DNA of 64,000 nt from Pseudomonas sp. UBA6562 (GTDB lineage: Bacteria; Pseudomonadota; Gammaproteobacteria; Pseudomonadales; Pseudomonadaceae): the NCBI RefSeq assembly GCF_002434265.1, contig NZ_DJJS01000007.1, positions 179,852 to 243,851 on the forward strand, written 5' to 3'. Every line of letters begins with the position of its first letter. Position 1 is the first letter of the stretch. The notes beneath the pieces were generated by a model. It did no database searches. It saw nothing but the letters and a program-made list of their open reading frames with translations, and was not told the DNA's origin. The translations under genes and the position numbers were made by a program. Below, in pieces: positions 26,125-34,954 of this stretch.

Positions 26125-26147
26125 AGCCCGCGCATGCGGGCTTTTTT
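26125..26147 (+). terminator. Intrinsic terminator after pagL
   Basis: The 7-bp stem AGCCCGC/GCGGGCT closes a GCAT loop and is followed by six T, 17 bases after the pagL stop. Confidence 0.9.
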
Positions 26148-26253
26148 CGTCGTGGGCGCAGCGCAGGGCGGCTGCATTTCGAACGCCGTGCTATTGCCCG
26201 CTTGTCCTGAGCGAGGGCACTCAGGATAAAATGCGGCCTTTCCCACGTTCGAG

Positions 26254-26628
26254 ATGGATCTTATGCGGCAAGTTCTTGCGATGACTTTTGGTGGCCTGAC
26301 CCCTAGCTACTATGCGCGGCAGCTCTTCTTTGGCGTATTGTTCGCCGCGTTCTTCATCTACTTGAAGGCCAACGCGCCGAGCGGAATCAGCGCAGGCAGC
26401 ATCGTCATGGCCATCGCCTGTGCCTTGCTCTATCCTTACTCGCGTTTCGTCTATGAGCGCATCATCGGCTTCATCATGGGCAACAATGTGTTCTTCGTGA
26501 ACGCATTGCTGATGCTGTTCGTGAAGTTCATCACCATGTTGATGTGCTGGTTCCTGGCGATTTTCATCGCGCCGTTGGGCTTGGCGTACCTGTATTGGTA
26601 CAACAGTCGGCAACTGACCGATCGATAA
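26254..26628 (+). CDS. Conserved membrane protein of unknown function (124 aa)
   Basis: The product is almost entirely hydrophobic, with about three membrane segments: residues about 23-40, 46-62 and a long C-terminal region from about 80 to 115. It ends in a polar tail (NSRQLTDR). The start is uncertain: ATG 26254 or ATG 26263, neither with a strong ribosome binding site. A good terminator 38 bases downstream ends the unit. I recognise no family. It looks like the small conserved inner-membrane proteins common in Pseudomonas. Confidence 0.7.
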   Translation: MDLMRQVLAMTFGGLTPSYYARQLFFGVLFAAFFIYLKANAPSGISAGSIVMAIACALLYPYSRFVYERIIGFIMGNNVFFVNALLMLFVKFITMLMCWFLAIFIAPLGLAYLYWYNSRQLTDR

Positions 26629-26665
26629 TCACTGCGTCCGTTGCAATGCGTTAGTTGCACGGCCC

Positions 26666-26697
26666 AAGCCCCGGTCATTCATCTGCCGGGGCTTTGA
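26666..26697 (+). terminator. Terminator hairpin after the membrane protein gene
   Basis: The perfect 9-bp stem AAGCCCCGG/CCGGGGCTT closes an 11-base loop. The following TTTGATCTTT is a broken T-run. Confidence 0.7.
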
Positions 26698-26781
26698 TCT
26701 TTACGGTACCCCGATTCACAACGACGCCTCGCGCCTCACCTTCGATACTCCCTGTCCCTGCCATACTCCGGAGACCTCGCC

Positions 26782-27168
26782 ATGGCTGATGCCGACACAC
26801 CGTCCAGCCCTTTGCCCACCACCACCCTACAAGCGGTCTGTGCCGAGCTGGGCTTGCCTTCGGATACTTGGCTAATGGATTTTTGGCGGCAACATGCCGG
26901 TGCATGGCTCGTGGACCAGGTTGTGGTCTACGCGATCGACGATGTCCAGGAGCGTAACCACACGTTCGAAGTCGCCCAGTATTTTCCGCGACAGATTGCC
27001 GTAGGCGACGACTCGGGTGGGCGCCTGATTCTGGTCGACCGCCTGGCCGATTCCGGGCTGTGGCTGGTAGACGCAGGTTCGCCTTCGCTGGAGGGTGCCG
27101 AGCACTTCGATACCTTGGAGCAACTGGCTGCCGCCGTCGGACGCGAACATCGAGAACCGACACAGTAG
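26782..27168 (+). CDS. SMI1/KNR4 (SUKH)-like protein, possible immunity protein
   Basis: ATG 26782 gives 128 residues. The central segment FEVAQYFPRQIAVGDDSGGRLILVD has the layout of the SUKH superfamily core (a strand, then a GDDGGG-like turn, then hydrophobic strands), and a C-terminal helix follows. SUKH proteins most often act as immunity proteins for nuclease toxins in polymorphic toxin and contact-dependent inhibition systems, but also have housekeeping members. No toxin gene is adjacent. It stands 35 bases before another immunity-like gene, which strengthens the immunity reading. The assignment is by motif only. Confidence 0.6.
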   Translation: MADADTPSSPLPTTTLQAVCAELGLPSDTWLMDFWRQHAGAWLVDQVVVYAIDDVQERNHTFEVAQYFPRQIAVGDDSGGRLILVDRLADSGLWLVDAGSPSLEGAEHFDTLEQLAAAVGREHREPTQ

Positions 27169-27203
27169 TGTGCGAAATGTCCTGACGACTGCGGAGTGAT
27201 CCC

Positions 27204-27446
27204 ATGAAAATATATGGATATGGGCGTGAGCATGCTGAACTCTTAGAGCTGTCGGAAGCCTCGATTGTTGCAAGTGCCGGAGAGTTGCGTGCCCTGGCAG
27301 CATTCTTCAATCACGTGGCCGATGAAAAAGAGGGCGTGATTGAAAACACTTCAGATCATGTTCATTTCAGAGACCACTGGCCAAGTTGGAAATCCGAGTC
27401 GGCGGATGTGGTTTTAATGACGGTCGACATTGAAACGTCTTCCTGA
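27204..27446 (+). CDS. Small Imm32-like immunity protein (80 aa)
   Basis: ATG 27204 gives 80 residues. The N-terminal strand MKIYGYG, then LLELSEASIVASAGELRALAAFF and a late HVHFRDHWPSW segment, resemble the Imm32 family of short immunity proteins that often stand alone or in clusters. The preceding base pairs include GGAGTG as ribosome binding site. It follows the SUKH-like gene in the same direction with a 35-base gap. A cognate toxin is not present in the window. Confidence 0.55.
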   Translation: MKIYGYGREHAELLELSEASIVASAGELRALAAFFNHVADEKEGVIENTSDHVHFRDHWPSWKSESADVVLMTVDIETSS

Positions 27447-27674
27447 TCGGCTGTGCTGAACGCCCTACAGCGCTACTGCCATCTCAGGACAGCTATAGCA
27501 TTTTGCTCTCATGCGCTGTGCCTTCAGCTTTCATGGTCTACGGGCCAGTCACGGACGCCGCGGTCGATGTCTCCCTTATTTTTAGGACGTATCAACCTCA
27601 CCCTTGGGCGGTTCGGGCCTTTCAGATTCGCGATCTGACCACAGTGGCGCCCAGCGCCTAGCGCTGCGGAAGGC

Positions 27675-28622
27675 TCAACCCTGCGCTAACGGCAATGCCC
27701 GGTTGGCTATACCAAAGGGCACATGCACCATGGGCAGGTCCCTGGCGGCCGAGTCCAAGTGGCTGCGCTGGTCGTCGAAGAACATGTGCGGCTTAAGGAT
27801 CGACAAGACCCGCCGTTTTTCCATCCCCCCAAGGAAGAACGATTCGTCCGGCGACACGCCCCAGTCCTTGAGCGTGGTGACTACCCGCTCGTGGGACGGC
27901 GCATTGCGCGCCGTGACGATGGCGATGCGCAGAATGCGTTGGTAGTCGGGGCACTCGGCCAGCCTCCGATCTTCCAAGGTGCGAATCGACGACAGTTTGC
28001 GAAACAGATCAGCCAGCGGCCCAGGCCGGTGCGGGATCGCCTTGCGGGTCGATTCATAGGCCTGGAAGGCATTCAGGTCCAGTGCCTGCTTGTAGACGCT
28101 TTCGGCTTCGTCGTCGGCGATCACGCCGTCGAAGTCGAAGGCCACCCGCAGTTCGTTGTCGATCTCGTCGTCGTAGACCTTGCTCGGCAGCACCAACCCG
28201 GCCGGGTAGTCGGCATCGATGGCCCGCTGCACATCGCTTTCGTTGGCGCTGAGAAACAGGGAGGCGTTGAAGGCGGGAATATACTCATACGGCGAGCGAC
28301 CCGACATGAACGCCGCGCGGCTGATGTCCAGCCCGTAGTGCTCGATGGAGCGAAACACCCGCAGGCCGGTTTCCGGCGAATTGCGCGACAGCAGCACCAC
28401 TTCCACCGGCAGTTGCTCGGGAAAGGCCTGGTTGATGCGCAGGAAGCGCCGGATGAAGGGAAAAGCCACGCCGCGGGCGAAGGGCTGGTCGATGTTGCGC
28501 TCGTGATGTGAGCGATAGGCCTCGACGCCTTCACTTTCGTAGATGTGGTCCGATTCAGTGAGGTCGAACAGGGCACTGGAGGCAACGCCCACTACCAGCT
28601 TGTCATCGATGGGGAAGGGCAT
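27675..28622 (-). CDS. 5'-nucleotidase, cytosolic type (NT5C1A-like, HAD fold)
   Basis: ATG at 28622 is preceded on the minus strand by AGGAGG and gives 315 residues; the longer start at 28640 is rejected for lack of a ribosome binding site. The HAD nucleophile motif FDFDGVIADDE has Asp163 and Asp165, and later motifs include IVTARN (motif II) and FFDDQ (motif IV). The N-terminal part (VVGVASSALFDL) is characteristic of the PF06189 5'-nucleotidase family. The enzyme dephosphorylates nucleoside monophosphates in the cytoplasm. It is followed (upstream on the strand) by an independent GNAT gene. Confidence 0.88.
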   Translation of the reverse strand: MPFPIDDKLVVGVASSALFDLTESDHIYESEGVEAYRSHHERNIDQPFARGVAFPFIRRFLRINQAFPEQLPVEVVLLSRNSPETGLRVFRSIEHYGLDISRAAFMSGRSPYEYIPAFNASLFLSANESDVQRAIDADYPAGLVLPSKVYDDEIDNELRVAFDFDGVIADDEAESVYKQALDLNAFQAYESTRKAIPHRPGPLADLFRKLSSIRTLEDRRLAECPDYQRILRIAIVTARNAPSHERVVTTLKDWGVSPDESFFLGGMEKRRVLSILKPHMFFDDQRSHLDSAARDLPMVHVPFGIANRALPLAQG

Positions 28623-28652
28623 GGCCTGCCTCCTGAGCAACGAATGGGGTGA

Positions 28653-29150
28653 TCAGCGGTCCTGAGTCATCCGGCCTTCGGCGAAGTGCTGCAGCCGCTC
28701 GCCTTCGAGCCGGTACTTGATCCACTCGTCTTGGGCCTGGGCGCCCACCGCTTCGTAGAAACCGATGGCGGGGGCGTTCCAGTCCAGCACGCTCCACTCC
28801 AGACGACCGCAGCCGGTGCGCACCGCTTCGCGGGCAATATGTTGCAGCAACGCCCGACCGGCACCGCCGCCGCGCTGCTCGGGGGTGATGTACAGGTCTT
28901 CTAGGTAGAGGCCATGCCGGCCCAGCCAGGTGGAATAGCTGGTGAAGTACACAGCAAAGCCGATGGCCACGCCGTCGCGCTCGCAGATCAGGCTGCTGAC
29001 GCTGCCGGGTGCGTCGAACAGGCTGCGCTCGATGTCGGCGGTGCAGGCGATGACTTCATGCCGGGCGCGCTCGTACTCGGCCAGCTCAGTGATGAAGGCG
29101 AGGATCTGCGCTGCGTCGTTGCGCTGGGCAGGGCGGATGGAGAGAGACAT
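28653..29150 (-). CDS. GNAT-family N-acetyltransferase
   Basis: The start at 29150 gives 165 residues. The acetyl-CoA loop RGGGAGRALL sits near residue 90, preceded by the strand LYLEDLYITPEQ. The region GRLEWSVLDWNAPAIGFYEAVGA follows, a pattern seen in spermidine/diamine acetyltransferase-like (SSAT) proteins. The likely role is acetylation of a small amine, but the substrate is not determined. The stop lies 30 bases before the nucleotidase start, so the two minus-strand genes may be cotranscribed. Confidence 0.88.
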   Translation of the reverse strand: MSLSIRPAQRNDAAQILAFITELAEYERARHEVIACTADIERSLFDAPGSVSSLICERDGVAIGFAVYFTSYSTWLGRHGLYLEDLYITPEQRGGGAGRALLQHIAREAVRTGCGRLEWSVLDWNAPAIGFYEAVGAQAQDEWIKYRLEGERLQHFAEGRMTQDR

Positions 29151-29210
29151 GGCAGGGCTTCCTTGGTAGCGGGGTGCGTATTCTAGCCGCAGGAACACCC
29201 ACTAAAGCAA

Positions 29211-29267
29211 TGTAAAGTCTGCTTGACATCCTCGGGGTGGTGCTTGCAATGTAAAGCCTCCTTTACA
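29211..29267 (+). promoter_or_regulatory. Promoter with two matching operators for the membrane/Xre pair
   Basis: TGTAAAG-N4-CTTTACA (29250-29267) is a perfect inverted repeat. TGTAAAG-N4-CTTGACA (29211-29228) is a one-mismatch copy 39 bases upstream, whose right arm supplies the -35 hexamer TTGACA. A TGCAAT -10-like hexamer follows after 16 bases (29245-29250). The downstream operator abuts the GGAGG ribosome binding site. This layout fits autorepression by the Xre protein encoded second in the operon. Confidence 0.7.
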
Positions 29268-29281
29268 TGGAGGTCGCAGCT

Positions 29282-29656
29282 ATGTCGCTCACCCGTTTTG
29301 CCCCAGCGTTCGCGCTGACCATGGCGCTGTATGCCCTGGCCGTGCTGGTCAGCAGCCATTACCTGCCGCTGTTGTCGGCGCCTTTGACCAAGGCTGCGGT
29401 GGCCCTGACACCGGTTCCGGCGATGGTCGCCATGGCCTGGGTGGTGATCCGCCAACTGCGCAGCCTCGACGAGCTGCACCGGCGCATCCAGCTCGAAGCC
29501 TTGGGCATGGCGTTCGTGGCCACGGTGCTGATCACGTTCAGTTATGGATTCCTGGAAACGGCAGGTTTGCCGCGTTTGTCGATGTTCATGGTCTGGCCGC
29601 TGATGGGCACACTGTGGGCGTTGGGTACGGTGTTCGGCGTCAGGCGCTACCGATGA
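29282..29656 (+). CDS. Small four-helix membrane protein paired with an Xre regulator
   Basis: ATG 29282 follows GGAGG (8-base spacing) and is preferred to the ATG at 29267, which lies inside the operator. The 124-residue protein has about four membrane segments (residues about 8-26, 38-56, 78-96 and 101-119) with a charged loop, RSLDELHRRIQLEA, between the second and third. That loop and layout are common in small membrane proteins encoded next to short Xre regulators. The stop overlaps the next start (ATGA). Function is unknown. Confidence 0.8.
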   Translation: MSLTRFAPAFALTMALYALAVLVSSHYLPLLSAPLTKAAVALTPVPAMVAMAWVVIRQLRSLDELHRRIQLEALGMAFVATVLITFSYGFLETAGLPRLSMFMVWPLMGTLWALGTVFGVRRYR

Positions 29657-29844
29657 ACAACCGTGTGCGCGAGCTGCGCGCCGCACAGGGGTGGTCGCAA
29701 GCGGAGCTGGCGACGCGCCTGGGCGTGTCGCGGCAAACCGTCAATGCCATCGAGACCGGACGTTACGACCCTAGCCTGCCTTTGGCTTTCAGCTTGGCGC
29801 GACTGTTCGAGCAGCCGATCGAGGCGATCTTCCAGCCGAATTGA
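29653..29844 (+). CDS. Short Xre-family HTH transcriptional regulator (63 aa)
   Basis: ATG 29653 overlaps the previous stop. The 63 residues are essentially a single HTH domain: RVRELRAAQGWSQAELA, then the recognition helix GVSRQTVNAIETGRYDPS, then a hydrophobic helix ending in ARLFEQPIEAIFQ. The family is typical of minimal repressors that control their own operon. The paired palindromes at 29211-29267 are the obvious targets. Translational coupling with the membrane protein suggests that the two work together. Confidence 0.9.
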   Translation: MNNRVRELRAAQGWSQAELATRLGVSRQTVNAIETGRYDPSLPLAFSLARLFEQPIEAIFQPN

Positions 29845-29953
29845 GCGATACAGTCAGGTGTATTGGTAAAATATACCGTAACTGTACATGTCTGCCCTAG
29901 CCGGCCTTTCGCTACTTTAGATCGGCCTTGCCACCCTATTCGGACACCAGACC

Positions 29954-30574
29954 ATGCTCGGTTCCTACGATCTGCTCAGCGCCTTCGTGCTTTTCGCTTT
30001 CGTCTCCTCCATCACCCCAGGCCCCAACAACACCATGCTGCTCGCCTCGGGCGTGAATTTCGGCGTGCGCCGCAGCGTGCCCCATGCGCTGGGCGTGAGC
30101 ATCGGCTTCATGGTGATGGTGATCGCAGTAGGGCTGGGGCTGGGCAAGGTGTTCGAAACCTGGCCGATGCTCTACACCCTGCTGCGTTATGCCGGCGCTG
30201 CGTACTTGCTGTATCTGGCCTGGAAAATCGCCACTTCAGGCCCGATGGCCGAAGGCACTGACGGTGAGCGCAAACCGCTGACCTTTCTGGGTGCGGCGGC
30301 GTTTCAGTGGGTCAACCCCAAGGCCTGGGTCATGGCAGTGGGTGCCATCACCACCTACGCTCCGGCCCAGGGCTATCTGTACAACGTCCTGGTGATCGGC
30401 CTGGTCTTCGCGCTGGTGAACCTGCCCAGTGTCGGGATCTGGATCATGTTCGGCAGCGCCTTGCGTAACCTGCTGCGCAATCCGCGCTGGTTGATGCTGT
30501 TCAATGTCCTGATGGCCTTGCTCCTGGTGATTTCCCTGTACCCGCTGCTGTTCGTAGAATCGACGTTCTCCTGA
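29954..30574 (+). CDS. LysE-family amino acid exporter
   Basis: ATG 29954 gives 206 residues with about six membrane segments. The N-terminal signature SSITPGPNNTMLLASG and the later FQWVNPKAWVMAVGA are hallmarks of LysE/RhtB exporters, inner-membrane carriers that expel amino acids or their analogues. An AT-rich stretch 80-100 bases upstream contains GGTAAAATATACC, which may hold a promoter or operator. The alpha/beta hydrolase follows within 20 bases and may be cotranscribed. Confidence 0.9.
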   Translation: MLGSYDLLSAFVLFAFVSSITPGPNNTMLLASGVNFGVRRSVPHALGVSIGFMVMVIAVGLGLGKVFETWPMLYTLLRYAGAAYLLYLAWKIATSGPMAEGTDGERKPLTFLGAAAFQWVNPKAWVMAVGAITTYAPAQGYLYNVLVIGLVFALVNLPSVGIWIMFGSALRNLLRNPRWLMLFNVLMALLLVISLYPLLFVESTFS

Positions 30575-30593
30575 CAGCGGTAGCGAGTCGACG

Positions 30594-31478
30594 ATGCACC
30601 TGATCCCCTGGTCTTACCCCACTGTCGAAGGCTTCACCTTACGGGGCTGGCGCTCGCCGCCCAGCGGCAAGCCACTGTTGCATGTGCTGCACGGCAACGG
30701 TTTTTGCGCCTTGGTCTATCGACCCATGCTGCTCACACTGAGCGAGCGCTTCGACCTATGGCTCAGCGACGTGCAGGGGCATGGCGAGAGTGACCACGGC
30801 GGTGCGTTCTGCGGCTGGAACCGCAGCGCGGAATTGGCGCTCGAGGCTTTCGAAGCCGGTCGCGCAGTCTATGGCCAGGTGCCGCGCTATGCGCTGGGGC
30901 ACAGTTTTGGCGGGGTGCTCACGGCCCTGGTCCTGGCGCAGCGTCCGGCGCTGTTCGAACGGGCGGTGTTGCTCGACCCAGTCCTTTTCAGCAGGCGCAT
31001 GATCGCAACGTTCTGGGTGGCGCGCCGGTTGGGCTTGCACAGGCGCCATGGCCTGGCGCGCAAGGCGGCGGGCCGGCGCAGCCAGTGGCCGGACCGGCAG
31101 ACCGCCCGAGCGGCTTTGCAGGGAAGGGGGATCTTCAAGGGATGGACGCCGCAGGCGTTGGAGGCCTATTTGGAGCATGCGTTGATGGCATGCCCGGAAG
31201 GGGTTCAACTCAGGTGCCGACCTGCGCGGGAGGCGGAAATATTCAGCTCCATGCCTAAGCACTTGTGGCCGAGTCTAAAGCGGATCGCGGTTCCGACGCT
31301 GATCCTGCATGGGAAGGGCAGCTACCCATTCGTAGGGCCGTCGGCGCGGGCAGCAGCGTCTTCCAACCGAATGGTTACCCAACGACAGGTATCGGGAGGT
31401 CACTGTTTCATGCAGGAAGAACCCGGTCTGGCGGCAGAACGGGTGATCGCTTTTTTAAACGCAGCCCCACTAAGCTGA
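30594..31478 (+). CDS. Alpha/beta hydrolase
   Basis: The 294-residue protein has the alpha/beta hydrolase order: oxyanion region HVLHGNGF, strand-turn DVQGHGESD, nucleophile elbow GHSFGG (Ser near residue 104) and C-terminal catalytic GGHCFMQEE with the histidine near residue 266. A basic, arginine-rich cap (near nucleotides 31020-31120) interrupts the core. The substrate is unknown. It begins 20 bases after the LysE gene stop. Confidence 0.88.
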   Translation: MHLIPWSYPTVEGFTLRGWRSPPSGKPLLHVLHGNGFCALVYRPMLLTLSERFDLWLSDVQGHGESDHGGAFCGWNRSAELALEAFEAGRAVYGQVPRYALGHSFGGVLTALVLAQRPALFERAVLLDPVLFSRRMIATFWVARRLGLHRRHGLARKAAGRRSQWPDRQTARAALQGRGIFKGWTPQALEAYLEHALMACPEGVQLRCRPAREAEIFSSMPKHLWPSLKRIAVPTLILHGKGSYPFVGPSARAAASSNRMVTQRQVSGGHCFMQEEPGLAAERVIAFLNAAPLS

Positions 31479-31545
31479 CGCAGCAGCCTGAAGGGGTGGG
31501 CAGTCGCATTTCTCGAAAGCAGCCCGAACCCTTCAGGCCACACCA

Positions 31546-31565
31546 TGGCCGCCCTCAGGCGGCCA
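31546..31565. terminator. Strong hairpin between convergent genes
   Basis: The perfect 8-bp stem TGGCCGCC/GGCGGCCA closes a CTCA loop. It overlaps the stop codon of the minus-strand small membrane gene. No T-run follows on either strand, so its terminator role is uncertain. Confidence 0.5.
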
Positions 31566-31722
31566 CATTGCTCAATACCAGCTTATGGTGACGCATCGGT
31601 TTAGGCCGTACGCTCGCTTCCCCATGGTGACGACGCGCAACGCGCAGCACCCCCCACAAGAACGCCAACGCTACCACTGCCCAAGCACTCATCAAGCTAA
31701 AAAGGGTCATCGCCAGGTTCAT
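31555..31722 (-). CDS. Small single-pass membrane protein (55 aa)
   Basis: ATG at 31722 follows GGAG with 7-base spacing on the minus strand; the longer frame from 31812 lacks a site. One membrane helix (about residues 3-25: LAMTLFSLMSAWAVVALAFL) is followed by a basic tail (RVARRHHGEA...RHHK). Proteins of this shape are often regulators or subunits of membrane complexes, but nothing specific is recognised. Confidence 0.65.
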   Translation of the reverse strand: MNLAMTLFSLMSAWAVVALAFLWGVLRVARRHHGEASVRPKPMRHHKLVLSNVAA

Positions 31723-31818
31723 AGAAAGCTCCTTTGCTTTGCGGTCCTCTCTAGATAAATGACTGCCTGGATAGCGGGTCATTCCAATGGATCGGTCAAA
31801 GCTCCCGACCAACGGCCA

Positions 31819-33885
31819 TCACACATGGCCGCTGCTGTTGACGATGCGCAGGCACAGCGCTTCATAAGGGTCGAGATTGATCATCAAGCGCCCGTCCTCG
31901 GTCAAATCGCCTTCTACCGTTTCGTTGATCATGTCCACCACTGGGCCTGGGGTGAAGCCGGTCAGTTGCAGTTCTTCGGCGATCACCGTCTGGCCGAAGT
32001 TCAGCGCACTGATCTGGATGCCGCGTCCGGCCGGCAGTTCGTGCACCATCACCAGCAGCCCAGGGCTGATGACGTCGGGCACCAGGATCTGTCGAGCGGT
32101 GGCGATGCCGTAGGCCTGGCGCACGGCCAGCAGCTTCTTCACCTTGCAGGCGAAGGAGTCGCCGCGTTCCAGCTGGGCATCGAGGCTGCCATACAGCGCG
32201 CGCGCGCGCGGCATGCCGCGTACCGACGTCTCGTTTTCGGGTGCCAGCCCGGCCAGATCGTAGCCGCCGCGATGGATCCAGCGTGTATCGCCGTCCAGCA
32301 TACGCTCGGCCACTGCTTCGGCCGGCAGCGGCAGGGCGCCCACCATGTCCCAACCCGACAGCGCCACCACGCCCGGTTGCATCGCGTTGTACATGACCAG
32401 CAGCAGGTGCACCTTCTGGATCTGCTCGATGTCGGCTTCGCTGATGTCGGCCAGATCGCGGATGCCCAACGCTGCGGTGATCAGGCTGGCCGTGGTGCAG
32501 GAGATGCCGTTGGTGACGAAGCGCAGGTTGTACGGCGCATGCTCGCCCGACAGGCGCTCGTAGATCTCTTCGCGAATGTGCTCGCGCAAGATGCTGCCGG
32601 GCAGCGTCTGGCCCTTGTAGTGGTACATGTCGTGGGCGTGCAGGGTCCAGAAGTGCACCAGCTCCACCGTCAGCTCGTCGTGGTTCTGCAGCGCATGGAT
32701 GAGCGAGGCAGGGTCGATCTCGAAGGCCTGCATCTCTTTGAACATCAAGCGCAGGAACTCGGTGTCGCCGGTCAACAGCGCATGCTGGTAGGCCGGGCGG
32801 GTGATGAAGTCGTAGGACAGGTCGGCGCCGCCTTTGGACATCCCGGCGATGTCGTCCAGGGTCAGGTTCAGTTCCTGGAAGCTGAAACCGCCGGCTTTAC
32901 GGATCATGCCGCCAATGATCTGGTTGCCCACCAGCGACAGCGGGTGGCTTTCCGACCAGGCGGTGCCTTCGGCGCGGGTTTCCACGCCGAGGAAGCCGTT
33001 GGCGTCCAGGCGCAGGCCGCGCGCGCCCAGGCAGTCGAGCGCGTGCAGGGCATCGCCGATGATCATCTGCTGGGCAGTGAAGCTCGGGTCGAGCCAGTTC
33101 AGCGACGGTTGGCCTTCCTTGAAGTAGTGCAGGTAGACCCAGCGGCGGGTCACGCCATCCACGCCGGTGACGGGTGGGGTGGCGCTCCAGTCGGTTTCCT
33201 TGACGCCGGGCTCGAAGAAGATCACCCGCTGCAACTGGCCGACGATGTAGTGGCGCGCCTTGAGTTCGTCGCACTGCGCCGGCAGCAGATTCACCGCGTC
33301 GCGGCCCGCCGGTACGTCGGGCAGCAGGTTCCAGTCTTCTTCGCGGATCTCGACCATGTGGTAGAGCCCCGGATAGGCGCCATGGCCCATCTCGGCCAGG
33401 CGGAAGTCGGCGCCCTTGCCGGTGTGGGAAGGGATCAGGTCGTCGATGGTCACGGCGTTGTGCGCGGCGGCCAGGCGGCTCATCTGCACCAGTTCCTGCT
33501 CGGTGCCGTAGAGCGGGTCGATGTCGAAGCTGATGCGGTCGAAGTTGCCGTCCACGCTGGGCGTGAAGCCGCGTTCGCGCACGCCACCGGACTGCTTGAT
33601 CGGGCCGGTGTGGATGCCTTGCACGCCCATGTCGGACAGGCGCTTCCACAGCGCCTCATGGCCGAGCGCGCCCAGCACCGAACACCCCTCCGGGGCGATG
33701 ATGGCGTCGGGGTAGACCGTCAGCCACACCGAAGCGATTTGCGTGGCGCGGCGCGGCTGGGCCTCGGCGAAGGGGTTGAGCCACAGGCGCGATTGGCCGG
33801 AATAGAGCCGTGCTCGGTCCTGGGAGGCTTTGAGCATCGACTGGTCTTCGAGCCATTTCACATACGACGGGTCGGGGTGCGACAT
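31819..33885 (-). CDS. TreS-family GH13 alpha-glucosyltransferase/hydrolase
   Basis: ATG at 33885 follows AGAGGAC and gives 688 residues. The TIM-barrel GH13 core shows the nucleophile in RLDANGFLG, the acid/base glutamate in SFQELNL and the transition-state residues in LQNHDEL. The N-terminal block [16 protein letters not shown] and the C-terminal beta domain match Pseudomonas proteins annotated as trehalose synthase-like. True TreS interconverts maltose and trehalose. This shorter form lacks the fused maltokinase found in the other Pseudomonas TreS, and no glgE or glgB gene is nearby, so its substrate is open. Confidence 0.85.
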   Translation of the reverse strand: MSHPDPSYVKWLEDQSMLKASQDRARLYSGQSRLWLNPFAEAQPRRATQIASVWLTVYPDAIIAPEGCSVLGALGHEALWKRLSDMGVQGIHTGPIKQSGGVRERGFTPSVDGNFDRISFDIDPLYGTEQELVQMSRLAAAHNAVTIDDLIPSHTGKGADFRLAEMGHGAYPGLYHMVEIREEDWNLLPDVPAGRDAVNLLPAQCDELKARHYIVGQLQRVIFFEPGVKETDWSATPPVTGVDGVTRRWVYLHYFKEGQPSLNWLDPSFTAQQMIIGDALHALDCLGARGLRLDANGFLGVETRAEGTAWSESHPLSLVGNQIIGGMIRKAGGFSFQELNLTLDDIAGMSKGGADLSYDFITRPAYQHALLTGDTEFLRLMFKEMQAFEIDPASLIHALQNHDELTVELVHFWTLHAHDMYHYKGQTLPGSILREHIREEIYERLSGEHAPYNLRFVTNGISCTTASLITAALGIRDLADISEADIEQIQKVHLLLVMYNAMQPGVVALSGWDMVGALPLPAEAVAERMLDGDTRWIHRGGYDLAGLAPENETSVRGMPRARALYGSLDAQLERGDSFACKVKKLLAVRQAYGIATARQILVPDVISPGLLVMVHELPAGRGIQISALNFGQTVIAEELQLTGFTPGPVVDMINETVEGDLTEDGRLMINLDPYEALCLRIVNSSGHV

Positions 33886-34092
33886 CGGGCGTCCTCTTTG
33901 TGCGCAGTTCCTGGGTATGTGTGTATGACGATGCCGCGCGCGGTACGTTCGTCCGGGATCGCCAGTCGGCCGATCGCGCACGCGCGTGTTGCACCGGCCC
34001 ACCGAAGTTGGCACGCTTGCTCGCGCCTTGGCACGCAAGCCGGGTGCCATCGACCACGCCACATCCATGCTAAGACACAAGGAACCACCAGG

Positions 34093-34854
34093 TTGAACTG
34101 GGAAAAAGTCGGTAAGTCCCTTGCGGGCGTCTTGGTCGCGCTGGTCTGCGCGGCTGCGCTGTACCTGGTGTTCAGGCACGATCCGCGGCTCGAAGCCGAG
34201 CTGACCTACCAGTCCCTGACCTATCCCAGCCAGTTCAGCGAGCGCATCAGCCAGACCAACGATGCGCTCAAGTACGAGCAGCTGTACGACCATGCCCGCA
34301 GCATCGCCGGCGCGGCGCTCAGCCACGATCAGCTCGACAAGTTCGTCGACCTGGCCCAGGCGCCGTATCGTACGCTGTTCGCCAAACCGTTCGAGGCCGG
34401 CTTGGTGGACCACCGCACAGGCCTGTTCATCACCTTGCGCAACACCGGCGAAGCGCCGATCCGCAACGTGCGCATCCGCCTGCCGGTCAAAGGGCTGGTG
34501 CAGGTGCGCGACGAGGCGGGCAACGACAACCTGCTGGAAACCGCGACCAGCACGGTGGAAATCCCTGCCATCGGCGCCGAGGCCCAGGCCCGGGTGTGGA
34601 TCTATTTCGACGGCGACTACTCGCAGATTGCCCAGGCCGGGGTGCGCATCAGCCATGACGGCGGCGAAGCGCGGATCAGGGTATTCGAATCGTTCGCCGG
34701 GATTCAGGCCAGCGTGGCGCGTTATGCCACCGAGCTGATCGTGGCGCTGGCCTGGCTGCTGCTGACCTTGCTGGGCCTGGGCTATATCTGCCTGCTGCAG
34801 CACCGCGCGTTGGCGGTCAAGGCCAAGCATGGGCACGGATCGACCGAGCGCTGA
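34093..34854 (+). CDS. Membrane-anchored protein of unknown function (TTG start)
   Basis: The TTG at 34093, nine bases after AAGGA, gives 253 residues; no ATG gives a complete N-terminal membrane helix. There is one N-terminal membrane segment (about residues 10-27) and one near the C-terminus (about residues 222-243). Between them lies a soluble domain with a beta-sandwich-like pattern ([21 protein letters not shown], then [21 protein letters not shown]). That resembles DUF11/CARDB-type extracytoplasmic folds. It is divergent from the TreS-like gene and precedes the TonB receptor by 100 bases. Confidence 0.75.
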   Translation: MNWEKVGKSLAGVLVALVCAAALYLVFRHDPRLEAELTYQSLTYPSQFSERISQTNDALKYEQLYDHARSIAGAALSHDQLDKFVDLAQAPYRTLFAKPFEAGLVDHRTGLFITLRNTGEAPIRNVRIRLPVKGLVQVRDEAGNDNLLETATSTVEIPAIGAEAQARVWIYFDGDYSQIAQAGVRISHDGGEARIRVFESFAGIQASVARYATELIVALAWLLLTLLGLGYICLLQHRALAVKAKHGHGSTER

Positions 34855-34954
34855 GCGTCGGTCGGCCGACTGGGTGAAAATAGTCGCGGCTGCCTGTCCC
34901 CTTTTTCAGCCCGGGCTGTCATCTAGGGCAAATGAGCCCTACGAGAGCCGTACC

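Noticed and set aside
27453..27638. Short plus-strand frame after the Imm32-like gene
   Set aside because: There is no ribosome binding site or recognisable pattern. It is likely spacer.
34008..34036. Two TTGGCACGC copies, suggestive of sigma-54 promoters
   Set aside because: Neither copy has the required GC dinucleotide at the -12 position with correct spacing after GG.
31759..34092. Plus-strand open frame running through the TreS-like gene
   Set aside because: It is the antisense shadow of the GH13 gene. Only its end (from 34093) is a real gene with a membrane protein pattern.
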